NCBI GenBank assembly: GCA_963777915.1
Contig: CAVZSH010000005.1
Span: forward strand, 558,001 to 622,000
Source of the DNA: CAVUPF01 sp963777915
Lineage (GTDB): Bacteria; Actinomycetota; Thermoleophilia; Solirubrobacterales; 70-9
Direction of reading: 5' to 3'
DNA length: 64,000 bases
In this document: positions 26,407 through 34,552 of the stretch, piece by piece
Layout: each line of letters begins with the position of its first letter
Numbering within the stretch: the first letter of the stretch is position 1
Made by a program: the position numbers and the translations under genes
Notes under the pieces: model-generated
The model's input: only the letters and a program-made list of their open reading frames with translations
What the model was told of the DNA's origin: nothing
Database searches by the model: none

Positions 26407-27075
26407 ATGACTCCCGGACCGAGAAGAGAGAGCCGCGCTGCGAAGCAGGCGCGCACCCGTTCCGAGTTGCTCAGCACTGCCGCCAGGGTCTTTGCCCGCC
26501 GCGGCTACAACGGCGCCTCGATTGAGGAGATCGCCGAGGAGGCCGGCTACTCTCACGGCGCCGTCTACTCCAACTTCGACGGCAAGGCCGATCTCTTCCT
26601 CGCCGTCTTTGAGGAGTACATGGCCGAGCGGGCTCGCGAGCTGGCCGCAACCCAGATCGAGCTTGGTGAGGACGCTCCGCTGGAGGAACGTGCTCGGGCG
26701 CTTGCCGACCAGTGGATGAAGCGCTTAGCAAAAGATCGCGAGTCCTTCCTCTTGCACATGGAGTTCATCGCCTATGCCGGCCGCGATCCCGAGTTGGCCG
26801 GGCGATTCGGCGCCCGCTCAGCGGCGCTGCGGGAGGCGATCTCCCGCTACATCGCCAGCTACGGCGAGGAGATGGGCATCGAATTGGCGCTGCCGCCCGA
26901 CGATCTCGCCCTCGTCCTGCGCGCCCTGGGAATTGGCCTGGCGGTGGAAGCTCTGGTCAGCCCTGACGCGGTGCGGCGGGACCTCTATGGTGATTTCGTA
27001 GAGCTACTCGTGGTTTTGCTCGCCGAAGGCGGTGCCGGGGACCTACGGCCCCAACGGAGACGAGGTGAGCGATGA
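26407..27075 (+). CDS. TetR/AcrR family transcriptional regulator
   Basis: 222-residue repressor-like protein. The N-terminal helix-turn-helix occupies residues about 15-65 (ARVFARRGYNGASIEEIAEE, then YSHGAVYSNFDGKADLF). The C-terminal ligand-binding part is all-helical. A palindromic site sits in its promoter region, and its stop overlaps the start of a methyltransferase as ATGA (27072-27075), so the pair form an operon. The effector is unknown. Confidence 0.92.
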   Translation: MTPGPRRESRAAKQARTRSELLSTAARVFARRGYNGASIEEIAEEAGYSHGAVYSNFDGKADLFLAVFEEYMAERARELAATQIELGEDAPLEERARALADQWMKRLAKDRESFLLHMEFIAYAGRDPELAGRFGARSAALREAISRYIASYGEEMGIELALPPDDLALVLRALGIGLAVEALVSPDAVRRDLYGDFVELLVVLLAEGGAGDLRPQRRRGER

Positions 27076-27794
27076 GCGGCGATCACCGCATCCCAGCTGA
27101 CACGCTGCTGGCAGAACAGGGCGACTACTACCGCCAGCGGGCACCCGAGTACGACGACTGGTGGTTTCGCCGCGACCGCTATGACCGCGGCGAGGAGGCC
27201 AACACCAAATGGTTCGCCGAGGTGGCTGAAGTCGAGGCTGCGCTGGATCGCTTTGGGCCACGGGGCAGGCTGCTGGAGCTGGCCTGTGGGAGCGGTATCT
27301 GGACCCGGAGGCTCGCCCAGGGCGCCGTGCGGCTCACGGCGGTCGATGGCTCCGCCGAGATGCTCGGCCTCAACCGCGCCCGCATGGGAGACGACGCGGT
27401 CGTCGCCTATCTGCATTCCGACATCTTCGCCTGGGAGCCGACCGAGACCTATGACGTGTGCTTCTTCAGCTTCTGGCTCTCTCACGTGCCGGAGGAGCGC
27501 TTTGAGCCCTTCTGGGAGACGGTGTGCCGGGCGCTGGAGCCCGACGGCCGGGTCTTCTTCCTCGACAGCGCCCGCAGCGAGCGTGCCAGCGCTGCCGACC
27601 ACAAGCTCCCGAAGGCAGGCGAGGAGACAATGCTGAGGCGACTCAAGGACGGCAGGGAGTACCGGATAGTCAAGCGCTTCTATGAGCCGGACGCCCTTCA
27701 GCGCCGCCTTGCCGACCTCGGCTGGACGGTTCAGATCGAATCCACGCCCGAGTACTTCATCTATGGGCAGGGGTACCGCGCAGCTTCGGTCTGA
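27072..27794 (+). CDS. Class I SAM-dependent methyltransferase
   Basis: 240-residue methyltransferase-like protein of the UbiE/Methyltransf_11-25 type. It has motif I LLELACGSGIWTRRLA, an acidic residue at the end of strand 2 (TAVDGSAEML) and a post-motif strand YDVCFFSFWLSHVP. The substrate cannot be predicted. Translationally coupled to the upstream TetR regulator by a 4-base overlap, which suggests that its product or substrate is sensed by that regulator. Confidence 0.88.
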   Translation: MSGDHRIPADTLLAEQGDYYRQRAPEYDDWWFRRDRYDRGEEANTKWFAEVAEVEAALDRFGPRGRLLELACGSGIWTRRLAQGAVRLTAVDGSAEMLGLNRARMGDDAVVAYLHSDIFAWEPTETYDVCFFSFWLSHVPEERFEPFWETVCRALEPDGRVFFLDSARSERASAADHKLPKAGEETMLRRLKDGREYRIVKRFYEPDALQRRLADLGWTVQIESTPEYFIYGQGYRAASV

Positions 27795-27864
27795 CGCGCG
27801 TCCCGGACCGCAATAGCTCTCTGGCGGTTTGCTCGCGGCAGGCCTACGTTGCCCAGCCTGCTCT

Positions 27865-28575
27865 TCAGTCGAATATCTCGTTGACGTCACCCGCGGCGAC
27901 GTTTAGGACACCGTTGATCTCTCCGAGCTCCGCCGCCAGCTCGGCGACCGAGCCTGAGCCATGGATCTCCAATGAGACCACGACGGAGCCGAGGTGCCCG
28001 TCTGGGGAGCCGCCCTCAGGCCGGTCCACATTGACATCGGCGACCTTGAAGTCGCGTGACGTGCAGGCTGCCAGCACGCGACGCAGGACTCCCCGGCCAT
28101 CCTCATAGGCGACGCGCAGGGCGGAGGGGGCATATGGAGACGCAGGCAGTCGCCTGGCCAGTGGGGAGATTGCGAAGACCACTACAAAGTAGGCAGCGGT
28201 TGTGCTGATCGCAAGCACAGTTAGGGAGGCTCCACAGGCAGCTCCGATTGCGGCGGTCAACCAGACACCGGCAGCGGTTGTGAGCCCCCGCACTGAGTCG
28301 CGGCGGACGAAAATCAGCCCGGCTCCGATAAAGCCGATGCCGGTGACGATCTGAGCTGCAATGCGCGAAGGGTCGAGGACGACGGTGCGCGGCACGAGCA
28401 CGTCGAAGAACCCGTACTTGCTGATCAGCATGAACACCGCCGAGCCGAGCCCGACCAAGGTGTAGGTGCGCAGGCCGGCGCTTTTCTGGCGCAGCTCGCG
28501 CTCCAGCCCGATGGCAGAGGAGAGCGCCAGGGCCAGGGCCAGCCGCCAGATCATGTCTACTTCGTTGACCGACAT
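27865..28575 (-). CDS. MgtC/SapB family membrane protein
   Basis: Inner membrane protein of 236 residues. The N-terminal MgtC domain has four to five helices with the family motifs SSAIGLERELRQKSAGLRT and VTGIGFIGAGLIF. The C-terminal cytosolic ACT-like domain (from about residue 150) is found in the longer MgtC proteins. Related proteins are linked to magnesium limitation and membrane potential, but the function here is not established. The ATG at 28575 was chosen over a TTG two codons upstream. Confidence 0.9.
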   Translation of the reverse strand: MSVNEVDMIWRLALALALSSAIGLERELRQKSAGLRTYTLVGLGSAVFMLISKYGFFDVLVPRTVVLDPSRIAAQIVTGIGFIGAGLIFVRRDSVRGLTTAAGVWLTAAIGAACGASLTVLAISTTAAYFVVVFAISPLARRLPASPYAPSALRVAYEDGRGVLRRVLAACTSRDFKVADVNVDRPEGGSPDGHLGSVVVSLEIHGSGSVAELAAELGEINGVLNVAAGDVNEIFD

Positions 28576-28728
28576 AGACAACTAAGCCTAACCTCAACGC
28601 GGTGGCAGACACCCTGATTTACACCGAGGCCAAGGGCTGGCCCCGGGCCCCAAGCTCAGCAGCACCGGAGCGAGCCCGACGTCCTTGAGAGGCGGCCTGG
28701 TCGGGAGAGCGGCGGGCCGTGGTGCTGG

Positions 28729-29103
28729 CTAGCGGCTATTGCTCGGGGACTGCGGGGGCGGGTCGGGTAGCTGGAGACGATGGCGCGCCTGGGCTACTGC
28801 GGTTGCCGAGGAGCGGCATGCCCTGGCGATCGCGTTGTTGGCATGGTTGGGCGTGCGGCGCACCTCGAACTCGATCAGGGCGGCGCGGCGGAGCCGGGCG
28901 CGGGCGGCAAGGGGGCTGTCGCTCGGCGCCGACTCCAACGCTGCATTTGCGGCTCGCTCCCGCCTGCACACGAGGCAGAACTGGCCCTCGGAGGAGCTTG
29001 ACCAGGCGTCGGGGAGCTCGGTCTGCTCGCCGTCGATCCGACTCGCCGACACGCCGCATACGTCACAGGTCCACTTCCTCGCCGTGCTAGTGGCTGTGCT
29101 CAT
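28729..29103 (-). CDS. Zinc-ribbon protein of unknown function, coupled to a DEAD-box helicase
   Basis: 124-residue protein with an N-terminal CDVC...CLVC pair about 30 residues apart that should bind zinc, and a C-terminal half reading like a helix-turn-helix (RRTPNHANNAIARACRSS). Its ATG overlaps the stop of the upstream RNA helicase by four bases (29100-29103), so it is cotranslated with it. The combination of zinc ribbon and putative nucleic-acid-binding helices suggests RNA or DNA binding, but no named family was recognised. Confidence 0.75.
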   Translation of the reverse strand: MSTATSTARKWTCDVCGVSASRIDGEQTELPDAWSSSSEGQFCLVCRRERAANAALESAPSDSPLAARARLRRAALIEFEVRRTPNHANNAIARACRSSATAVAQARHRLQLPDPPPQSPSNSR

Positions 29104-30284
29104 GCGGGCACCTTGCGCCCGCCACGGCGGCGGCGGCGCGCGCTCGGGGCCTCAGCCGGCGTCTCCGCATCGCGTCGTCCCCGGCCCCGGTCGAACTCGC
29201 GGGCGAGGCCGAGGTCGTTAGCGATGCCCCGCATCTCGGCGGCCTGGTCAGCGAGCACAAAGCTGATCCCGGCGCCACGGCGCCCAGCCCGACCGGTGCG
29301 GCCGATCCGGTGAACATAGGAGTCGCGGTCTCCGGGGGCGTCGAAGTTGATCACGTGTGTGATGTCGGCGACGTCGATGCCGCGGGCGGCGACGTCGGTG
29401 GCCACCAGGGTGTCCACTTCGCCGTTCTCGAAGCGGGCCAAGGCTCGTTCGCGTTGGCGCTGGGTCTTGTCGCCGTGCATCGCGACCGCCTCCAGCTCGC
29501 GGCTGCGAAGCCGCTTGACGAGTCGATCGGCGCCGCGCTTGGTCCGCACAAAGACCAGCGTGCGGCCGCTCTCGCCGCCGCGCAGCTGTCCGGCCAGATG
29601 GTCGAGCTTGGCGCTCTGGGAGTCGACGTGGACGAAACGGTGCTCGATGTCGGCCTCCTTGCGGTCGGTGGCAGCCTGGGTGTGGCGGCGCGCCTTTCGC
29701 GTGTAGGCGGTTGCGAGCTTGCCGGTGGCGCCCTCCAACGTCGCCGAGAAGAAGAGGGTCTGGCGCTCGGCCGGGGTTTGGGCGACGATCCGGCTCACCG
29801 CCGGCTTGAATCCCATGTCGAGCATGCGGTCGGCCTCATCGAGGACGAGGATGCGGACGCGCCCCAGCGAGACAACACCCCGCGCGAGCAGATCCTCGAG
29901 CCGCCCAGGGGTCGCGACGATGATGTCGGCGCGGCGGGCGGCCGCGATCTGGGGCCCGAAGCCGACGCCGCCATAGACGGCGGCGATCCGCAGCCGGCGG
30001 GCGCGGGCGACGGACTCGAGCTCGTCGACGATCTGGCTTGCCAACTCGCGGGTCGGCGCAAGGACGAGGGCGGAGGGATCCGGTGCGCCGGGCTCGACCC
30101 GGTCCACCAACGGGATGCCGAAGGCGAGGGTCTTGCCGGAGCCGGTTGGCGACTGGACAAGCAGGTCGTGGCCCGCGAGCGCGTCGCGGATGACCATCTG
30201 CTGGACGGGAAAGGGTTGCGTGATGTCGCGCGCTGCGAGCGCGCCCACCACGGGTTTGGAGATGCCGAGATCGGCAAACGACAT
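29100..30284 (-). CDS. DEAD-box ATP-dependent RNA helicase (RhlE-like)
   Basis: Cytosolic RNA helicase, 394 residues. Motifs in order are the Q-motif region FPVQQMVI, motif I SPTGSGKT, Ia APTRELASQ, II VLDEADRMLDMGF, III FSATL, then in the second RecA domain VATDVAARGID and motif VI YVHRIGRTGRAG. A short Arg/Gly-rich basic tail follows, as in RhlE-type helicases. Likely roles are ribosome assembly, mRNA decay or cold adaptation. AAGGAG lies 12 bases before the ATG. It is the first gene of a pair with the zinc-ribbon protein. Confidence 0.94.
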   Translation of the reverse strand: MSFADLGISKPVVGALAARDITQPFPVQQMVIRDALAGHDLLVQSPTGSGKTLAFGIPLVDRVEPGAPDPSALVLAPTRELASQIVDELESVARARRLRIAAVYGGVGFGPQIAAARRADIIVATPGRLEDLLARGVVSLGRVRILVLDEADRMLDMGFKPAVSRIVAQTPAERQTLFFSATLEGATGKLATAYTRKARRHTQAATDRKEADIEHRFVHVDSQSAKLDHLAGQLRGGESGRTLVFVRTKRGADRLVKRLRSRELEAVAMHGDKTQRQRERALARFENGEVDTLVATDVAARGIDVADITHVINFDAPGDRDSYVHRIGRTGRAGRRGAGISFVLADQAAEMRGIANDLGLAREFDRGRGRRDAETPAEAPSARRRRRGGRKVPA

Positions 30285-30427
30285 GATTGTTGTGAGCTCC
30301 TTCTATGAGCGATTCGGGGGAGATCCAGCGGCCCCTAAACGCTCAGCAGCGCACGGAGGAAACGGAACCTCTCGGGTGGCGAATGGCCAAGCCCGACAGG
30401 AGAACCGTAGCAGCCCCCGGCGCCTTC

Positions 30428-31399
30428 TTAGCCAGCCGCGGGGATCGGGTGGAGGGGCTCGCCGCCGCGCAGCACCGCGAAGACATCGTCGGCGACGAGG
30501 AGCGCCATCGCGTCGCGGGCGCCGGTGGTAGCCGAGCCGATGTGGGGAAGGAGGACGCAATTGGGGGCGCCGAGGAGCTCGGGCGGGACCTCGGGCTCGC
30601 GCTCGTAGACGTCAAGGCCCGCCGCGCCGATCTCGCCCTCGCGCAGGGCCCGAGCCAGCGCCGTGGAGTCGAGCAGCGACCCGCGCGCAGTGTTGATGAG
30701 GATCGCGTGGCGCTTCATTGACGCAAGCTCATTGCCGCCGATCAGGCCGGTTGTCTCCGCTGTGGCCGGCAGGTGCAGGCTGACGACGTCGGCGCGATCC
30801 AGCAGCTCCATCAGATCCACCTGGGCGGCGCCCAGCCTGCGCTCTACCGGTGCCTTTCGGCTGCGGCTCGTGTAGAGGATCTCCGCTGCCAGCGGGCGCA
30901 CCAGCTCCGCGTAACGGCCACCGATCCGGCCCATCCCGACGACGCCGAAGACGGCGCCGCTCAGCTCGAGGCCGAGGTATCCCAGGGGGTCAAGCCCCTT
31001 CCAGCGGCCAGCCCGCAGGTCCGCCTCGGCCATGCCCGTCCGCCGGGCGGCGGCGAGCGTCAGCGCGAGCGCCAGCTCTGCCGTCGCGTTGGTGAGGACG
31101 CCGGGCGTGTTGGTGGCGGCGACGCCGCGATGCAGGCAGGCGCCGAGGTCGATGTTGTCGTAGCCGACGGCGAAGTTGGCCACCACGCGCAGCCGCGACC
31201 CGGCCGCATCAAGGAGGGCCGCATCGACCGCGACCGTCGGGTCGCTGACGATCGCCTCGACGCCGGCTGCGAGCTCTCGCAGGCGCTCGACGCTCGCGTC
31301 GAGCCCGCCCATGCGGACCTCGCAGCCCTCGGTAAGCCGCTCGAGCCCGGCCGCGGGCAGCCGACGAGCGACGAGCACGGTTGGCTGGCGGTCGGCCAC
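30428..31399 (-). CDS. D-isomer-specific 2-hydroxyacid dehydrogenase
   Basis: NAD(P)-dependent dehydrogenase, 323 residues, of the glyoxylate/hydroxypyruvate reductase type. It shows the substrate-binding ANFAVGYDNIDL, dinucleotide motif GVVGMGRIGGRYAE, catalytic arginine in NTARGSLLD, glutamate in DVYEREPEVP and histidine in LLPHIGSAT. The GTG at 31399 was chosen because it precedes the conserved first strand (PTVLVARRLP). Upstream codons to 31516 overlap the divergent YCII gene and its promoter. Confidence 0.92.
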   Translation of the reverse strand: MADRQPTVLVARRLPAAGLERLTEGCEVRMGGLDASVERLRELAAGVEAIVSDPTVAVDAALLDAAGSRLRVVANFAVGYDNIDLGACLHRGVAATNTPGVLTNATAELALALTLAAARRTGMAEADLRAGRWKGLDPLGYLGLELSGAVFGVVGMGRIGGRYAELVRPLAAEILYTSRSRKAPVERRLGAAQVDLMELLDRADVVSLHLPATAETTGLIGGNELASMKRHAILINTARGSLLDSTALARALREGEIGAAGLDVYEREPEVPPELLGAPNCVLLPHIGSATTGARDAMALLVADDVFAVLRGGEPLHPIPAAG

Positions 31400-31431
31400 G
31401 GGTGTCGATTCTGGCGGGTGGCCTGGGTGAC

Positions 31432-31458
31432 TGTCGATTGAGGGGCTTCCCGTTCGTC
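31432..31458 (+). promoter_or_regulatory. Predicted ECF42-type promoter of the DGPF/sigma operon
   Basis: TGTCGA (31432-31437), a 17-base spacer and CGTC (31455-31458) lie 31 bases before the YCII/DGPF start. This agrees with the -35 TGTCGA and -10 CG(A/T)C elements reported for ECF42 sigma factors of Streptomyces, and implies autoregulation by the sigma factor encoded two genes on. Confidence 0.6.
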
Positions 31459-31489
31459 TTAGGAGCGACCACTCTCCAAGGGAGGAACG

Positions 31490-31846
31490 ATGAAGTACAT
31501 GCTGCTGATACATCAAGGCACCACCCCGACGCCACCGTCGGAGGAGTGGGAGCGTCTCTCAGAGGACGAGCAGAAGGCGATCTACGGCGCCTACCGGGCA
31601 CTCAACGAAACTCCGGGCGTCAGCCCCGGCGTCCAGATGCAGCCGCCCGAGATGGCGACCACCGTCCGCGTGCAGGACGGCAAGACGCTGACCACCGACG
31701 GCCCGTTCGTCGAGACCAAGGAGGCGCTCGGCGGCTATCTCTTCTTCGATGCCGAGGACCTCGATGCGGCGATCGAGTTGGCTGCGCGGATTCCGGCTGC
31801 GCGCCTGGGCGGGGCGATCGAGGTGCGCCCGGTGGTGAAGCGCTGA
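31490..31846 (+). CDS. YCII-related DGPF-domain protein
   Basis: 118-residue ferredoxin-like-fold protein. It carries the name-giving motif in TTDGPFVETKEALGGYLFF and a strong Shine-Dalgarno (GGAGG, five bases before the ATG). DGPF proteins are the standard genomic partner of ECF42 sigma factors, and their biochemical role is unsettled. Its stop TGA overlaps the likely CTG start of the sigma factor gene (CTGA at 31843-31846), so the two are coupled. Confidence 0.92.
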   Translation: MKYMLLIHQGTTPTPPSEEWERLSEDEQKAIYGAYRALNETPGVSPGVQMQPPEMATTVRVQDGKTLTTDGPFVETKEALGGYLFFDAEDLDAAIELAARIPAARLGGAIEVRPVVKR

Positions 31847-33003
31847 TCGAGCAGGCCTTCCGCGATGAGTGGGGCCGGGTGCTCGCCGCCCTGATCGGCC
31901 TCCTCGGCGACTTCGACCTCGCCGAGGAGGCCGCACAGGAGGCGTTCGCGATCGCGGCGGAGCGCTGGCCCCGGGAGGGCACCCCCTCAAGCCCCGGCGC
32001 CTGGCTGATCGCTACCGGCCGCAACCGCGCGATCGATCGCATCCGCCGCGACCACACCCTCGCCGCCAAGACGAAGCTGCTGGAGGTGTCAGAAGCCGTG
32101 GAGGACGAGCTTGAGGAGACGGCGTTCCCCGACGAGCGGCTAGAGCTGATCTTCACCTGCTGCCACCCGGCGCTTGCCCCCGACGCGCAGGTGGCGCTCA
32201 CCCTGCGTACCTTGGGCGGCCTCGGCACCGAGGAGATCGCTCGCGCCTTCGTAGTCCCCAAGGCGACGATGGCGCAGCGCATCGTCCGCGCCAAAAGGAA
32301 GATCAAGGCAGCCGGGATCCCCTTCCAGGTGCCGCCCGAGCACCTACTGCCCGATCGGCTCGCCGCGGTGCTGGCGGTCGTCTATCTGATCTTCAACGAG
32401 GGTTACGGCGGCCGCGCCGAGTTGGCGGGTGAGGCGATCCGGCTCGGCACGGCGCTCACCGAGCTGATGCCCGACGAGCCCGAGGCGCACAGCCTGCTGG
32501 CGCTGATGCTTCTCCACGACGCGCGCCACGAGGCGCGGTTCGACGACGGCGATCTGATCCTGCTGGAGGATCAGGACCGTGGGCTCTGGGACGGCGAGCG
32601 GATCACGGCCGGTCGTGCCGCGCTGCGCCGCGCCGGCGCATTGCGCGGCGCCGGCCCTTACTTCCTGCAGGCCCAGATCGCCGTCCTGCACGTCGAGGAT
32701 GTCCGTGACTGGCCGCGGATCGCTGCCCTCTACGGCGAGCTGGCACGCCAGACCGGCTCGCCGGTCGTCGAGTTGAATCGCGCCGTGGCGGTGGCGGAAA
32801 CGGCCGGGCCCGAGGCCGGATTGAGGGCGATCGAGGGACTGGAGCTGGACTCCTATCCCTATCTGCATGCCGCCCGCGCCGACTTCCTTCGCCGCCTTGG
32901 CCGTGCAGGCGAGGCCCGAGCCGCCTATGAGCGGGCCCTCAAGCTGACCCACTCCACCCCCGACCGTCGCTTCCTCTCCCGTCGCCTGGGCGAATTGAGC
33001 TGA
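31843..33003 (+). CDS. ECF42-group RNA polymerase sigma factor with C-terminal TPR extension
   Basis: Alternative sigma factor of about 386 residues. Sigma-2 region: AEEAAQEAFAIAAERWP followed by WLIATGRNRAIDRIRR. Sigma-4 helix-turn-helix: LTLRTLGGLGTEEIARAF then ATMAQRIVRAK. The long C-terminal part (YLIFNEGYGG onward) is the helical DUF6596/TPR-like extension typical of ECF42, thought to replace an anti-sigma factor in control. No ATG, GTG or TTG is found near the conserved N-terminus (LIEQAFRDEWGRVLAAL). The CTG at 31843, overlapping the DGPF stop, is the best candidate. Confidence 0.9.
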   Translation: MIEQAFRDEWGRVLAALIGLLGDFDLAEEAAQEAFAIAAERWPREGTPSSPGAWLIATGRNRAIDRIRRDHTLAAKTKLLEVSEAVEDELEETAFPDERLELIFTCCHPALAPDAQVALTLRTLGGLGTEEIARAFVVPKATMAQRIVRAKRKIKAAGIPFQVPPEHLLPDRLAAVLAVVYLIFNEGYGGRAELAGEAIRLGTALTELMPDEPEAHSLLALMLLHDARHEARFDDGDLILLEDQDRGLWDGERITAGRAALRRAGALRGAGPYFLQAQIAVLHVEDVRDWPRIAALYGELARQTGSPVVELNRAVAVAETAGPEAGLRAIEGLELDSYPYLHAARADFLRRLGRAGEARAAYERALKLTHSTPDRRFLSRRLGELS

Positions 33004-33041
33004 ACGGAAGCCCGCCGGGCCCGGTTCCTACACTTAGGGCG

Positions 33042-33413
33042 ATGCTTTCCGAGGCTCAGGCCGACTCCACTTTCAATCTCTACCGGCGCGGCATCGAGCT
33101 GCTCGAGGACGGCGACTTCGAGCAGGCAGCGGTGCCGCTTGCGGTGGCGGCGCGCCGCGCACCCGACAAGTCCTCGGTGCGAGAGGCGCTGGGACGTGCC
33201 TATTTCCGCTGCGGCCAGTTCGCTAAGGCCGCGGCCGAGTTTGAGGCCGTTGTCGACGCCCACGGCGTCAACGACTACGCGCATTTTTGCCTTGGCCGAG
33301 CCCTTGCCAAGACGGGGCGGACCGAGCAGGCCCGCCACCACCTGGCACTCGCCTCGAACCTACGCCCCGAGAGGAGCGATTACCGTTACTACCGCGACCT
33401 CTGCGCTCCCTGA
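33042..33413 (+). CDS. Tetratricopeptide repeat protein
   Basis: 123-residue protein made of about three TPR units (NLYRRGIELLEDGDFEQAAV, REALGRAYFRCGQFAKAAAE and HFCLGRALAKTGRTEQARHH). Such small TPR proteins act as protein-binding scaffolds, and the partner is unknown. It begins 39 bases after the sigma factor gene and may be cotranscribed with it. Confidence 0.85.
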   Translation: MLSEAQADSTFNLYRRGIELLEDGDFEQAAVPLAVAARRAPDKSSVREALGRAYFRCGQFAKAAAEFEAVVDAHGVNDYAHFCLGRALAKTGRTEQARHHLALASNLRPERSDYRYYRDLCAP

Positions 33414-33575
33414 GGCCGGCAGGGATGAGCGGTTCGGCAACCTCAAGTTGTGGCGGGAGCTTGGGGCGGCAGATCCACCTCAGCTGAGCTGAGCTGCGGC
33501 TGAATTCCGGGCTTCGCCTCGGGCCCTGCCAAGCCCAGCGCTGCTGCGCCGAGGGGCCGGGTAGACTCACCCGCA

Positions 33576-33738
33576 TACATACGGTCGGTGGTCAAGGGAA
33601 GTCCGGTGAGAAGCCGGCGCGGTCCCGCCACTGTGACCGGGAAAGGAAGCCGCAGGCGCGTTGGCGCCAGCCACTGGGGAGGACACAGAGTCCCCGGGAA
33701 GGTGCGGCCGGCCACCCCGGAAGCCAGGAGACCTGTCC
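33576..33738 (+). promoter_or_regulatory. Cobalamin (B12) riboswitch
   Basis: The leader contains the conserved elements in the correct order: GGTCAAGGGAAGTCCGGTGA, then AAGCCGGCGCGGTCCCGCCA with CTGTGACCGGG, GCCACTGGGGAGGAC, and near the 3' end the B12-box GCCAGGAGACC. Together these match the AdoCbl-class fold. It should reduce expression of the downstream operon when cobalamin is plentiful. A hairpin at 33745-33775 spanning the Shine-Dalgarno region could be the expression platform, so control may be translational. No clear promoter was found; TAGACT at 33562-33567 is a weak -10. Confidence 0.95.
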
Positions 33739-33778
33739 CCGGCCAGCCATGACAACCCTCGAGGAAAGGGTGGCTTCA

Positions 33779-34552
33779 ATGCCCAGACTCACCCCATTCC
33801 GGCTTGCCGCATCCTGCGCGCTGGCCGTCGTTTTCGTTCTCGCCACCACGGCGCTGGCCAGCGCCGTGGGGGACGGAGTCCCAGCCAAGCTGCGGGTCCT
33901 CACGCCGAGCGGCAAGGTGCTTGCCGAAGAGACGCTCCGCACCGGCACCGTGTCGATCCCGACCAGCCACCGGGCGACCTGCTTCGGGCAGGGGACCGGC
34001 GGCAGCGGCAGCTCGGTGACGATCAAGGGGGCGACGGCCCTCGGCCTGCTTGCCCAGGCTGCCAAGTCCGACGCGGCGCTGCGGCCGCTTCTCATCACCG
34101 ACCACTTCAGCTCCAGCCTCGGTCTGGGGCTGTGCGGGGTCGGGGGCAACCTCCCGAAGAGCGGCAGCGAAGGCTCCTGGTATCTGACCGTCAATCACAA
34201 GAGCCCGCCGCTGGGCGGCAGCAAAGTAAAGCTGCACCCCGGGGACGAAGTGCTCTGGTACCTGGCAACCGCCTACCCCTACCCCAAAGCGCTGTCGCTG
34301 AGCGCCCCGGCGGAGGCCAGGGCGGGGAAGCCGTTTCCGGTGCGCGTCTTCTCCTATGACGAAAAGGGCAAGCGCAAGCCGGCCGCCGGGGTCACGATCA
34401 CCGGCGCCGCCAGCCCGACCGGCTTAAGCGGTCGCGCCATGGTCACGCTTGGCAAGCCGGCTCTGCTGGTCGCCCGCCACGGCACCGACATACCTTCCAA
34501 CCGCGCGCCGGTGTGCGTTGGGGGCAAGTGCCCGAGCGGCTCAAGTAGGTGA
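33779..34552 (+). CDS. Secreted DUF4430 (transcobalamin beta-domain-like) protein
   Basis: First gene of the B12-riboswitch operon, 257 residues. A signal peptide (FRLAASCALAVVFVLATTAL, cleavage near ASA) is followed by a DUF4430 domain at about residues 30-150, with the family pattern KGATALGLLAQAAK, GSWYLTVNHKSPPLGG and PGDEVLWYLA. The C-terminal part (about 165-250) resembles an Ig-like domain. DUF4430 corresponds to the C-terminal beta domain of vertebrate transcobalamin and intrinsic factor, which covers bound cobalamin. The ATG at 33779 was chosen over one at 33749 because it leads directly into the signal peptide and has AGGAAAGGG upstream. Likely an extracellular cobalamin binder. Confidence 0.87.
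   Translation: MPRLTPFRLAASCALAVVFVLATTALASAVGDGVPAKLRVLTPSGKVLAEETLRTGTVSIPTSHRATCFGQGTGGSGSSVTIKGATALGLLAQAAKSDAALRPLLITDHFSSSLGLGLCGVGGNLPKSGSEGSWYLTVNHKSPPLGGSKVKLHPGDEVLWYLATAYPYPKALSLSAPAEARAGKPFPVRVFSYDEKGKRKPAAGVTITGAASPTGLSGRAMVTLGKPALLVARHGTDIPSNRAPVCVGGKCPSGSSR

Noticed and set aside
31403..31408. Second TGTCGA upstream of the DGPF gene
   Set aside because: No CG(A/T)C element follows at 16-18 bases and it lies just upstream of the divergent dehydrogenase start, so it is probably coincidental.
33414..33575. Protein-like peptide RFGNLKLWRELGAADPPQLS after the TPR gene
   Set aside because: It is in a frame that overlaps the TPR gene with no start of its own; probably non-coding sequence before the riboswitch.
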